Part shown: positions 24,887-35,191 of the stretch, piece by piece
How the letters are laid out: each line of letters opens with the position of its first letter
Position numbering within the stretch: position 1 is the first letter of the stretch
Assembly: GCA_009869945.1 (NCBI GenBank)
Contig: WIXG01000016.1
Location: 62,001 to 126,000, forward strand
Reading direction: 5' to 3'
DNA length: 64,000 nt
Origin: Mesaphorura yosii
Taxonomy: Eukaryota > Arthropoda > Collembola > Poduromorpha > Tullbergiidae
The notes under the pieces: generated by a model
What the model saw: only the letters and a program-made list of their open reading frames with translations
The model's database searches: none
Told to the model about the DNA's origin: nothing
Program-made: the position numbers and the translations under genes

Positions 24887-26692
24887 TGTCTTGATTCTCC
24901 TGACGCAACAGATGCGAATTTGCCAGTCAACAATTAAATTGCTCTGGAACTAAATCACTGCAAAATTACAACCAACTCAGAACACACTGAATGTGAATGA
25001 ATGCCAAGTCAAGTCGGACAGTCGAATAGAAATGGGAAGAGAGGCTTTCTTATGGTTTGAAGGTTCTGCGCGGTTGTCCAAAGTGAGTGCGGGGTTGCGA
25101 CAGCTTTTAACCAATAAGCGTGTTTCCTTACTTGTACGCTCAGCCAGATGGCGAACACGTTAACTTGGCCCGACTACGCTCGCTTTGTTTTCGATAAATA
25201 CCTCAGCCATCTCGACAATTGCTGCCACGGCACCGGCCCCGTAGCAGCTCCCGATCAAGAAATGAAGGAGATACAATTTCTTAAAGATTCAGTGGACAAG
25301 TAAAAATCTCCAAAATCTGCTTTCTCTAATTTTCTCTAGCGTGGACTTTCACGTGACATATCGCGACAATTTCAAACTCAAATCGTCAAATCAAATAACT
25401 CATTAGACACACACATCGGCTTTGTGCCAATCCTCCGAGTGTATTCGCATTTGCACACGAATCACACGATAGACGAAGGCCAGGCGGGTCGCGCCGGGCA
25501 CAGGGCCTTGGCTCATGTCATGAGCCATGGGATGAATGTCGTTGCAAACTGTATCAATGCGCATATCAATTCATACCAATGCACTAAATAAAAAGGTGCA
25601 ACATCAGCAAATCAGACTCCGCAAAAGGAGTTACTCAAATAACACATTCTGCTGTGGTAATTTGGCACATCCGTCATGGCGAGGAGAGGAACTTGTTGCT
25701 TTCGCTCGCGTTTACAGCTTACTCATCGACTCCTCGGAATTCACAGCATCACACTCACGCTTCAGAGATTAGGGAAGAAGGGTTTGTCAATACCCGTGCG
25801 TGGCCTGTACAAGGCAGTTAGTTGTTGGTGACTGCGAGTGGTGAGAACTGTGTAAAATGCAACTGGCATCTGCTAAACTGGCGCGTGCTAAGCATTGTGC
25901 TTCATTTCATTGAAGTTTTTTGCTCTTTGCTGGCACTCGCCACACTTCATCATTCCATCCCCTCATCTCTTTCTTCTATGCTGGGTCTTGTGTTCAGGTT
26001 TGGAGTTTAGTAGGCTTTTGAGTCGACTCTTTTGTGTGAAAACGAAAACATAACAAACGAAACAGAAATACCATAAGGTAGTGCAATGTTTGTAGTGTAC
26101 TTTTTATATTCCCTGATAATTAGTTGCAAATAATTGTAAGGTAAACCAAATTCAACAGCAGAAACAGAAACTCACACACCTCCATCAAGTTCCAGCAGTA
26201 GTGATCACTTGAGAAGTACAGCATTTTGCGAAGTTTCTTAGAGCGCTGTTGACTCTGTGTGGGTTTGGCAGGTAATTGACATTTGGGTTAGTTTGTGGAG
26301 CGCTACACTGATCAGCAGTCTCTTCTAACACCTGCACCGCGACAAAGATGTAGTGCAAATCTAAGCGTATAAGCGTAGGTATGGACGGACGCGGATTTTG
26401 TTCGGTAAGTTCGAATCCCATGTTTATCTTTTTCAAATTAGATCAACTAAATCAACCTTCACGCTACACATGCTGACATGCTAATTGTTAATTTTCAGCT
26501 TCATCTTCATGTTGGGTTGAAAATGAGTGGATGGGGCATACAAAGTTGAACTACGTGCACTCCGTAGCTCCTGCGGTGACCGCGATCGTGACGGATTCGC
26601 AATCTTCACTAACTCATCGTCATCGCCTCTTCCATATTAGTCATTAATCTCATTAAACTAGAATGGGTCAATGAAACTTCATCTACATCGAC
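24887..26692. promoter_or_regulatory. eIF4A3 promoter and upstream region of Hairless
   Basis: The eIF4A3 promoter should lie just right of 24886. A CCAAT box is visible at 25111-25115. A 51-codon ATG frame on the plus strand (25148) is listed separately. From 25400 to 26692 I find no convincing exon. An in-frame TGA 21 bp before the Hairless ATG means any Hairless leader exon is untranslated. Confidence 0.4.
25148..25303 (+). CDS. Possible small ORF divergent from eIF4A3
   Basis: An ATG opens 51 codons (starts MANTLTWPDYARFVFD, ends KDSVDK, stop TAA at 25301), 262 bp from the divergent eIF4A3 start. Base composition looks more coding-like than the flanks. A donor-like gtaaaa at 25300 and an acceptor ctctag ending at 25339 would extend the frame to a stop at 25404-25406. 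That intron would be only 40 bp, shorter than any other in this window. I recognise no domain. It could be a microprotein gene, the first exon of an unrecognised transcript, or chance. Confidence 0.25.
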   Translation: MANTLTWPDYARFVFDKYLSHLDNCCHGTGPVAAPDQEMKEIQFLKDSVDK

Positions 26693-29073
26693 ATGTCTTC
26701 ATCTGACGAAGCAAGTAGCTTCACGGGTAGTGAAGTTGAGAAACTCTCTGCACCCTCCTCGCCGAATAACTCTCCCTGCGTTAATACGCTTGATAAATGG
26801 ACACGCTCTCCGTCTAACGACATTGTTGTGGATGTCCTAACCCCTCCACGCGAAGAAGACTCCTCAAACATTACACAAGCACTTGCGTCTGAGCTAGAAG
26901 AGAAGAAACCTAAAGGAAGACTTAAATTCTTCAAAGGTAAGCTATTTTTAAAGCCAGATCATTGTTCTGTGAAACTGTGAATGCCAGAAACTTCAAGATT
27001 AAGTCGATGGAAGTGAAATTAATGCTAATCATATTCTAGATGGACTGCTGTGCCTTGAGCTTCTACATCACGATGAAGGAAGGTCTATTAAATGGGTGCA
27101 ATCGAAGGCCAGAACTGTTATTCCTCCTGTTGTACGGATCGCAAAGGAAGCAAAAATACCTTGTCAGTCTGTCTCAGCACTGTTCCCCATTGCATCACCC
27201 TTAAAATCTTCGAGTGCTGGTTAGTATGTCGGTGATATGTCATCATATTGCAATCAAATGAAGTTAATCGATAATTTTTATAACTTAATTGTTACAGAAA
27301 AAGGACAGAATTGTGCCAGAATGATTTTACCTACAAGAGAAGCGAGGAAATGCGGCTGGAGGAAATCAAATGTGCCTGAGAGAGGAGTATCGTCAGAATT
27401 TACGTTCTACATGAAGCCAGCGCCTTGTGTTCATTTCTTCGTAAGGGACTGCAACAGTGGCCAAATTCCTTCAAGTTTGAGAAGAAGGCCTTGCAATGTC
27501 CACACTTCTACAACTGATCGACCTTATAAAAGCCATTCAGACGCCACATGCAATTGTGAGCAAGAGGACGGGAAGATCAAGAAGGCGAAAGCGTTCAAAG
27601 CCCACACCAGAAGCCAGAGAAAATCAATTTTACTGGTTTTGGATAATTTAAGTACGAAAATTCTGTTAAGGGGTGAAGAAAGTGTTAGACAGTCTGTTGA
27701 ATCTCCACCGAGTTCGAACCACATCCGAGATGAACAATCGAGAGTATTGAGGAAACCAGCGTCTTCAGTTTCTAAGAAGAAATCGAGAAGCTTAGACCTA
27801 CATGAGTCTTACAGCAAACCAATTCTGAATGTACCCGGTGCTTTTAAGAAATTTAAAACCAAGTCGAGCGACAAGTGGTCTTTGAAGCCACCATCTGCTG
27901 CAATGAGTTTTCCGTTTCCGTTGCCAATGGCCCTGTCAATGGTGTATGGAAGTTCCGATGTCGATCCCGCTATTGGAAGCCTTCTCCGAACAAGCAGTAC
28001 AGAAGATAAGGTTGAGCGCTTAAGAAAAAATCTGAGGACGAACAGAAATCGATTTGGTGCCAAAGAGTCCATAAAGTCGGACTCCACACTTTCCACGTAC
28101 CGTGAGAAATCAACCAGGCCCCGTGACGCAGGCATTTCTTTGGAATATGCCAACTCGTTGAAAGCGAACGCATCAACCTATCTCAGCCGTGAAAACGAAG
28201 ACCTGTTGAAGCAGCGCACAATTTCAACAGCGATTTCATACACAATTAACTCACTGCTAGGAAATGGGCAGTCTTCCGCAGAAGAAAGCTGCGATAACGA
28301 TACACAGAAATACAGGAAGGCTTCAAATATGTCACCGGTAGACAATCACAAGCACGGCAGGAGTACAGGAGCGTCTTCTCAACCAAAGCTTTCAACAGAG
28401 GACCAAACGCTCTTCCTGCGTCACTTACTCGATACTTCTGATCCGATACCACCAACCTCGGCGTCCGCCGCTTCTGAGTGCTCCGAACAGGCGCCAAAAT
28501 TATGCAGTGTTGAGAAGACCGGATGCAACCAGAATGGGAAAGAAGAAAGAGCTTACAAACGCAAGAGCCCAAAAAGCGCCACTGTACCAAGTGAGCATAA
28601 GAATAAGGTTCTGATTACGGATAAAAGCCGCAAGCCAGACATTTCTTCGGCTGCACACTATGGATCGAGTGGCAGACAACGATATGGCAAATCCGAAGAC
28701 GTGGTCTCTGCATTCCACCGTCATAATCCGTCCGCTGGCATTTCTGCGCCCTTTCCAGTATTTAATTCCACTTCTCATCGTCCGAACTTTAACTTCACTT
28801 GCGATACTGCTTTAAATCTTTGTCGACGGGAAACGTCACCAAGCACAAATGGCATAATTGATTTGTCATTGTCTTCTAAAAATCGAGCTTCAAATCCGAC
28901 ATCAGATCAGCGTTGGTGTGTGCAAAATGGAGGAAGTGCCAGCTTTGATGAAGGTAGGCAATTAATCCCAGCATTTAACTTTCTGAGTCCAGATTAATTT
29001 TGAGTAATGACATACTTTGGTCTCATTTTCAGATGTTCCATTGAATCTGTCCAAAAATGCAAGAACCAACTAA
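26693..29073 (+). CDS. H: Hairless, Su(H)-binding corepressor adaptor of the Notch pathway
   Basis: Hairless binds the Notch-pathway DNA-binding protein Su(H)/CSL and recruits the corepressors Groucho and CtBP in the nucleus. Four coding exons in phase: 26693-26936, 27040-27219, 27298-28953 and 29033-29073, giving 706 residues. The Su(H)-binding segment is at residues 75-100: GRLKFFKDGLLCLELL, then a short acidic turn and SIKW. A Groucho-recruiting motif YTINSLLG is at 456-463 (28239-28262); the fly motif is YSIHSLLG. A CtBP motif PLNLSK is at 696-701, five residues from the end. The middle is Ser-, Lys- and Arg-rich and low in predicted structure, as in known Hairless proteins. The order N-box, Groucho, CtBP is diagnostic even though overall similarity is low. 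The start is the first ATG after an in-frame TGA. The last exon carries only the CtBP motif. Confidence 0.9.
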
Positions 29074-30538
29074 ATAACCAACGTGTAGACAAATATGACA
29101 GCGGCAGTTGTCAAGTATTCAAGGTTTACTCCGATTTCAGACTTTCAGACCTGTTTAATCTGCAAATCTACTACAACAGCACAGATCTGAACTGCACGAT
29201 CTTTCATGAATATTTTCTTAAGGAATCTGATCTGGCACATGCACAGGTGAAACTTGCAGTTATTGCACGGTCTCCGTAAGTTCATTGTAAAAAAAATGCA
29301 AATAACGGACTGATATGGTAGATCTATTGCACGTGATTCTTGCGTCTTAGCATTTATGTAACTAATTAAGTAATTAGGTTTAATTAGGCTAACAGAACTG
29401 ATTGACTCTCAAGAGTGTCCTGAAAAGTGCCAATATAGGAACCTAACTTATTCGTATTTATAACAAGCCAGCTTCAGCTACGCCACATATACTACCTAAT
29501 CTACTTTTAAAATTCAGACTATTTCATACTTACAAAGTGCAATTTTATCTAAATGACCTCCTGTCAGATGGTCAAGTGGTCTTAATCTCGGAATCTAATT
29601 GATATTTAATTGAAATGCAACGTGAAGATGGTAGAAATTGTACATCCTAACATCCTAACTTAATTGTTATTTTGTAGTATTTGCCCATAATCGCACTAAC
29701 AAAGAGCCAAGAGGCATCGTAAATTATTTGAATTACTCGTTGAATAATTTATTTTGACTTTTTGCAATTATTTATTACACCTAGACGTTTGCATTTAGTG
29801 AAATCTTAAATTAATAAACTGGGACATTTTATCTTATGTGCATTAATTAAGCACGAATGGTTTCAAGTGGGATTTCAAGCTCAAGAATACCCAAATCAAT
29901 CCACAGTCAGAGTGCATTTGCAATCTCGTACGTGCTTTCATTTGTCAACTCGCGTATCGCGTTCTTTCCTTTCGCAGACTGCATACGGCACTGCACGCTT
30001 GTCTTTCTCCTCATTTAATTACACCACATACTCAGGAGATGATCTTCTGTGGCTGTGGCGTTGCCAGAAGCCTTTCGTGATTCGTGGAAAGGTTCGCTCT
30101 TCTGTGTGCATCTCATCAATTTGCAGAGACGTTGTGTACGCTGTGCGGCTGTGTCGATCGAGTTCTTGTGTATTTTTATACGGCATTCATTAAAAGGAGG
30201 TGGACAGTAATTCAATCACTCCAAGTGTCCAAGCCCTGTTGTTTTCATTAAAGATTGTTTAACTACGAGTTAAAAGAATTCTAGGTTCGGCTCACCTTAA
30301 GTACCGAACTTCATATTTGCATTCATTGCGGCGCATGCTAATTGGTGTTTTGAACCCGTAATTGTAATATTGTCACATTGTCGGAATATTTCTCAGTCGC
30401 TCAATTGGAAGCTAATGAACTCATTTTATTGAATGAACTCTTAAAAACATGAGTTGTGCGCTGTAAAGTGTCTGCCGCTGACTTTAAGAGGCTTGGAACG
30501 TCGGATCGTAAATTATTAACTCGGGGTACTAACTGAAC
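29074..30538. other. Hairless 3' UTR and MTA promoter region
   Basis: An AATAAA at 29813-29818 is a candidate Hairless polyadenylation signal. The remaining 0.7 kb should hold the MTA promoter and leader. An open frame at 29867-30193 shows no domain and no splice links, so I do not call it a gene. Confidence 0.45.
29813..29818 (+). terminator. Candidate polyadenylation signal of Hairless
   Basis: AATAAA about 740 bp past the Hairless stop codon in an AT-rich stretch. It is the clearest signal before the MTA gene. Confidence 0.4.
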
Positions 30539-33500
30539 ATGGCATCAAATGCAAACATGTATCGCATCGGAGGTAAGATTAGATTATAGATTAAATTCAG
30601 AAACAACGACGCTTCTACCATTTCCTCGAATTAACCAAATTAACCTCTCCCTTATTAGAAATGCTAAAATGATAATTCGTTTCTTGCAGACTACGTGTAT
30701 TTTGAAATCTCATCGACATCTCCTTTCCAAGTTCGCCGAATCGAAGAATTGAATAAGGTAACCTGATCAACATTCCTTTGATGACCCCGATGATGTTTAG
30801 ATGCAAGCAATGATTCGTATTTTACTTCTGTCCAGACTCCCAATGGAAATGTTGAGGCGAAGGTGATGTGCTTCTTCCGAAGAAGAGACTTACCAACTTC
30901 GTTGACCATTCTGGCGGACCGGCATCAAAGTAGGTTTCTTAATTAACGACATTTAGACCAGAAATTGCAACTGTACAAATATGCAGGTGCCTTGGAAGAA
31001 GAGGTTGGTAGAGATCGGGAGAATCTTAGTTCCAAGCAAAAGCACCTACTTCAACATCGAGAATTGTTTTTGTCGAGGCAAGTAGAAACGCTACCAGCTA
31101 CACATATAAGAGGAAAGTGCTCCGTAACCCTACTGAATGAGACCGAAAGCCTGATGTCATACCTGGAAAAAGATGTAAGTTTACGTGCTATTGATTCCTG
31201 ACATTATTTTTCTGTTCCGTCCAGGCAGACCACGTCAGATTGCTGAGATTACATTATTGCAATTGATTTTATGGATTATGCAGGATACATTTTTCTACTC
31301 ACTGGTTTATGACCCGCAACAAAAAACATTGCTGGCCGACCGAGGGGAAATTCGTGTGGGGCAGAGGTATCAAGTCGAAAAGCCAAAGAACAAGCTTCGT
31401 GAAGGTAAGTCATCGTCGAAGATTCTTTCCTCAACTTTATCCAAATGCATGAAATCTCGGTTTTATGTTACAGATGAATCTGACGAAAGAAATCTTGAAG
31501 AGCTGGAGACATTGATTTGGACTCCACATCATGGACTCACGGACAAGCAGATCGATCAATTCCTTGTAATCTCACGATCCGTTGGAACATTCGCACGCGC
31601 TTTAGATTGCTCTAGCTCAGTTAAGCAGCCGAGTTTGCACATGAGCGCAGCCGCTTCCTCGAGAGATGTTACTTTGGTAAGGCGACTTGCATTTCAGACA
31701 ACGAAAGAAATAAGAAAGCCATGAGGTCATGATCAACAATTTTGTTTGTGTTTCTCGAACAGTTTCATGCAATGGACACGCTCCATGACTGCAATTACAA
31801 TATGTCGGAAGCTGTTTCAGCGCTGGTTCCGTCATCTGGACCATTATTATGCCGGGATGAAATGGAAGAATGGTCAGCGTCTGAGGTCTGCCCTGACTGG
31901 TTATGTCAATCATACTTTTTAAATGGGGCATCTAATTTTATGGAATGGTTAACTTGATTAGGCAAACCTATTTGAGGAAGCTCTGGAGAAGTACGGAAAG
32001 GATTTTGCTGATATTAGAACGGATTTCTTACCCTGGAAGACTCTGAAAAACATTGTCGAGTATTACTACATGTGGAAAACAACAGACAGATACGTTCAAC
32101 AGAAAAGGGTTAAAGCGGCCGAAGCTGAAACGAAGTTGAAGCAAGTTTATATACCAATTTAGTAAGTAACGCTTTCATTGTTTACCTGGAACTTAGTAAG
32201 CGAGCGGTTTGTGATGAATATTTTTTGTACAGTAACAAGCCAAGTCCGGCTGCCTTGCCGGGTGGTAAAGGTGTCAATGGGAGCAACGTTCCTGAACAAC
32301 TGATTCACGGGAAACCATGCGAGTCTTGTCTCTGTAAGCACGAGACATTAAATGACACTTATAATAGTGTTTAGCTTTCAGCTATTCATAAGCGTTGATG
32401 ATTGACTTCTGCAGGCACTGCATCCACCCAGTGGTACGCGTGGACTTCAAGCACAGGGCTTCAGGCAAGGCTCTGTCACCAATGCTGGAATTACTGGAGG
32501 AAGTATGGTGGCATGAAGGCCCCCAGTAAGCATGGTAAGAATATCAAATAATTAAAATTTCACAACGCGATGTTAGCCCCGGCTTACTTTTGCTTAATAA
32601 TTCTAAACAGCTCTCAATATGGCTGAGGAAGCAATTGAAGGAGAAATTGAAGTGAAGAAAATAAAATCTGGACCGCCCAGCGAGGAATGTGAAATATCAG
32701 GCACGAAACCAGATATCAGAAATCAGAAGAATTGTCATGTCGCTGTCGCTTGTGTACCACCATGAGTGAAAATATAACTATATATTTTAATTTTAGAGAG
32801 GGCCCCAGGACTAATGCTGCCGAGGATACATAAATGTGGAGTTGCTGGATGTGGAAAGGTTTGCTTGTAACGCGCTTACTCTTTTCCTGAGCTTAGTTCA
32901 ATCGGCAATTGATTCTGCAGGATTTTAAAATGAAGAATCAACTTATTCGTCACTACTCCACAACACATGGCTTCCCAATGCGCTCGGGTTCTCCGAGACC
33001 TGTCATGAAAACACGAACCGCATTCTACCTTCACACAACACCAATGACGCGAATTGCTAGAAGAATGTGCAGCGATATTTTAAGGCCAAGGCATGCCACA
33101 CGCGCGCCTTTCTGGCCAGTAAACATTCTTCTTATCAAACAAGAATGTAAGTTTTTATTCGCAATTGGCGGACCTTTTCGGCTTTAATCTTACACTCTAA
33201 CACTTTCTTTCTCTTGCACTTAAAACAGGCCAACAGAGAGTCACTGGCAAATCTCCCGAAGAGTTGAAGAGTTTGATTACGTTCCGTAAGAGACGATTGC
33301 CCAATGCTAAAGTGTCTGAAATAGCACACACTCTGGGTCAGCCAGACAGAATCACACCGAACTGGTTGATTCTAACTGATAAATCCAAACTACCACAACC
33401 AATTAAGGAGGCGTATCCGAAACCACCCAAGGCACCAGGTAAAATTCTTTGTTTACAAATTTCCACACCCGGGATGGGCGTTTTGCCTACACGCGTGCTA

Positions 33501-34202
33501 TTTTCTTAGATGGATCGCTTATTTACGAGAGAGTACCAGAACGGCACGTTATTGCCCCTGCAAGCAGTATTTCTCCTTCATTAAAGAAGCGGGCTTATGA
33601 TGAAGTAAATGGCATGGAAGGTAAATATTTTGGATCAAACAGGATGTTTCGAAACCGGATTTTTAACATTCTGCATTTTGTTCAGGACCCGTCGTGAAAC
33701 GACCAGCTTGGGACGGCCAAGGACCCAGCAACATTCGTCCTCCAAGTCGAGACACTTCGCCCATGTCTTTGGTGGCTCAAGCTATGGCGGGCAACACACC
33801 TCCGAGCTCCAGGGCAGCACATCACATTAATGGCTCCAAACCCACAATGACTCGTATTGGGTCACGAAAACAAATTATATCATGGATGGACGCTCCCGAC
33901 GATCTCTATTTTCGAAGTACTGAGCAGTCTAGGTAAAAAATAACGACTTTGAGAGTTAAACTTCCTTCCGTTCCTCTAACATGCGTTATTATTACAGAAA
34001 ACTTCGAAAAACGTTAAGCAATAATGAGATGAGACGACTGGCAAGATCGCCATGCAAGAAAGTTATCAACAAAAACATAATGGAAATGCTTGGCGGTCCT
34101 GTCATGCCTGCCCCACTGGCCTTGGGGCCTGGCATTCTCACGGACTCCAAACTTAGCAGAGTGTGGAGGTCCATGTCTCCCGATCAAGGACTTCGTCGCT
34201 GA
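30539..34202 (+). CDS. MTA1-like: Metastasis-associated protein (MTA), NuRD complex subunit
   Basis: MTA scaffolds histone deacetylase HDAC1/2 in the NuRD corepressor. Seventeen coding exons, starting 30539-30572 and ending 33998-34202, give about 812 residues. The BAH domain opens MYRIGDYVYFEI and [38 protein letters not shown] and [20 protein letters not shown] follow. ELM2 includes [20 protein letters not shown] and [17 protein letters not shown]. The SANT domain starts near residue 278 ([30 protein letters not shown]). A GATA-type finger lies at about 373-400 (CESC ... CHQC ... WRKYGG). A C2H2-like finger (C-x4-C-x12-H-x4-H) is spread over exons 32799-32858 and 32921-33146. The tail includes [11 protein letters not shown] and WMDAPDD, typical of MTA. 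The boundary between the exon starting at 32611 and the next one is uncertain. The phase-0 options are a donor after 32738 or 32744 joined to an acceptor before 32799. Confidence 0.93.
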
Positions 34203-35191
34203 GAGATGTCTTACAGAGACTTTGCAGCGTATGAAGACCCTAAATTCCAGATTGCGTTTTGCAGTGAGTGAATGGTGGCTGTTGTTGGGCACGAACCCTA
34301 CATGAGCATTTGAAATTCGCAATCCTTGTTAAGTGCACAATTGGTAGATTAGTATTTATTGTAATCCTCACTGGGCCAGGGAAAGTGTGTTTTACTTAAT
34401 TTTTAATCAAGGCTTTTAGAATTTTAAGTGGTTGTGTTAAGATGTATTTCACCTTTCACGGTCAGTCTGATGGAAGAATTGTTACCAGTCACCAGTTCTT
34501 ATCACGCACGTTAATTGCTGTTGCTACAATAGGCTCTTCTGTCTGTGACATTGTCATTGTCAATGTTAATGGCATAAGCAAAGATGAGAAGATAGGTAAG
34601 GAAATGGAAAGACATGGATCTTGGTTTGGTTAAGTTCATGAGATGGAAGTTGGGTGAGACTGTTGAGTTGAAGTCGTGTAGCAGTGTCTGTGCGTCTGTT
34701 TTATAGTATTCAGTAACACTCCTGAATTTCCCTTAGTTGAAAGGATTTTTGCATTTAATTTAAACTAATTGAGGACGTTTTGCACAATTTTTTGTAGTTT
34801 GTAGTGTTGAGGCAGTGGTATGTTGAGAAATGAAATTTTTGCAGTAAATTCGGTTACGAATAAAAACTGACTTTTGAACTTTTACATTGCTCGTTTGAAT
34901 TCCAGTTCCAGCGCACCGTATATTGCCTCATGGTTTCATAAGAAACTCAAACTAGTTCGCTTCACAAAATGCTAGCGTTTGACACCGTGACACTCCGGTA
35001 CTATCCTGTATAATCTGGACATTTAGCCATGAAATAAGTCATTTACACGGAAAATTTGTTCTGGGATTTCGTCCGGAAACCGCACAAAATTATACTTGTA
35101 GCGAGCATTCAGGCAGGCGCAGCAAAATAAAATATTGTGTGTGTACCGCATATCCAGGTGGGTCATCAAGAACTATTGTTCCATCCTTGCC
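34203..35191. other. MTA 3' UTR and upstream region of the receptor kinase gene
   Basis: An AATAAA at 34859-34864 is a good candidate for the MTA 3' end. The remaining 330 bp before the receptor ATG must hold its promoter. No other feature is seen. Confidence 0.5.
34859..34864 (+). terminator. Probable polyadenylation signal of MTA
   Basis: AATAAA about 660 bp after the MTA stop codon and 330 bp before the next gene's ATG. Confidence 0.5.

Noticed and set aside
26693..34202. Hairless and MTA adjacency as a functional corepressor cluster
   Set aside because: Both act in repression, but each has its own start, 3' UTR and spacing; adjacency alone does not show linkage.
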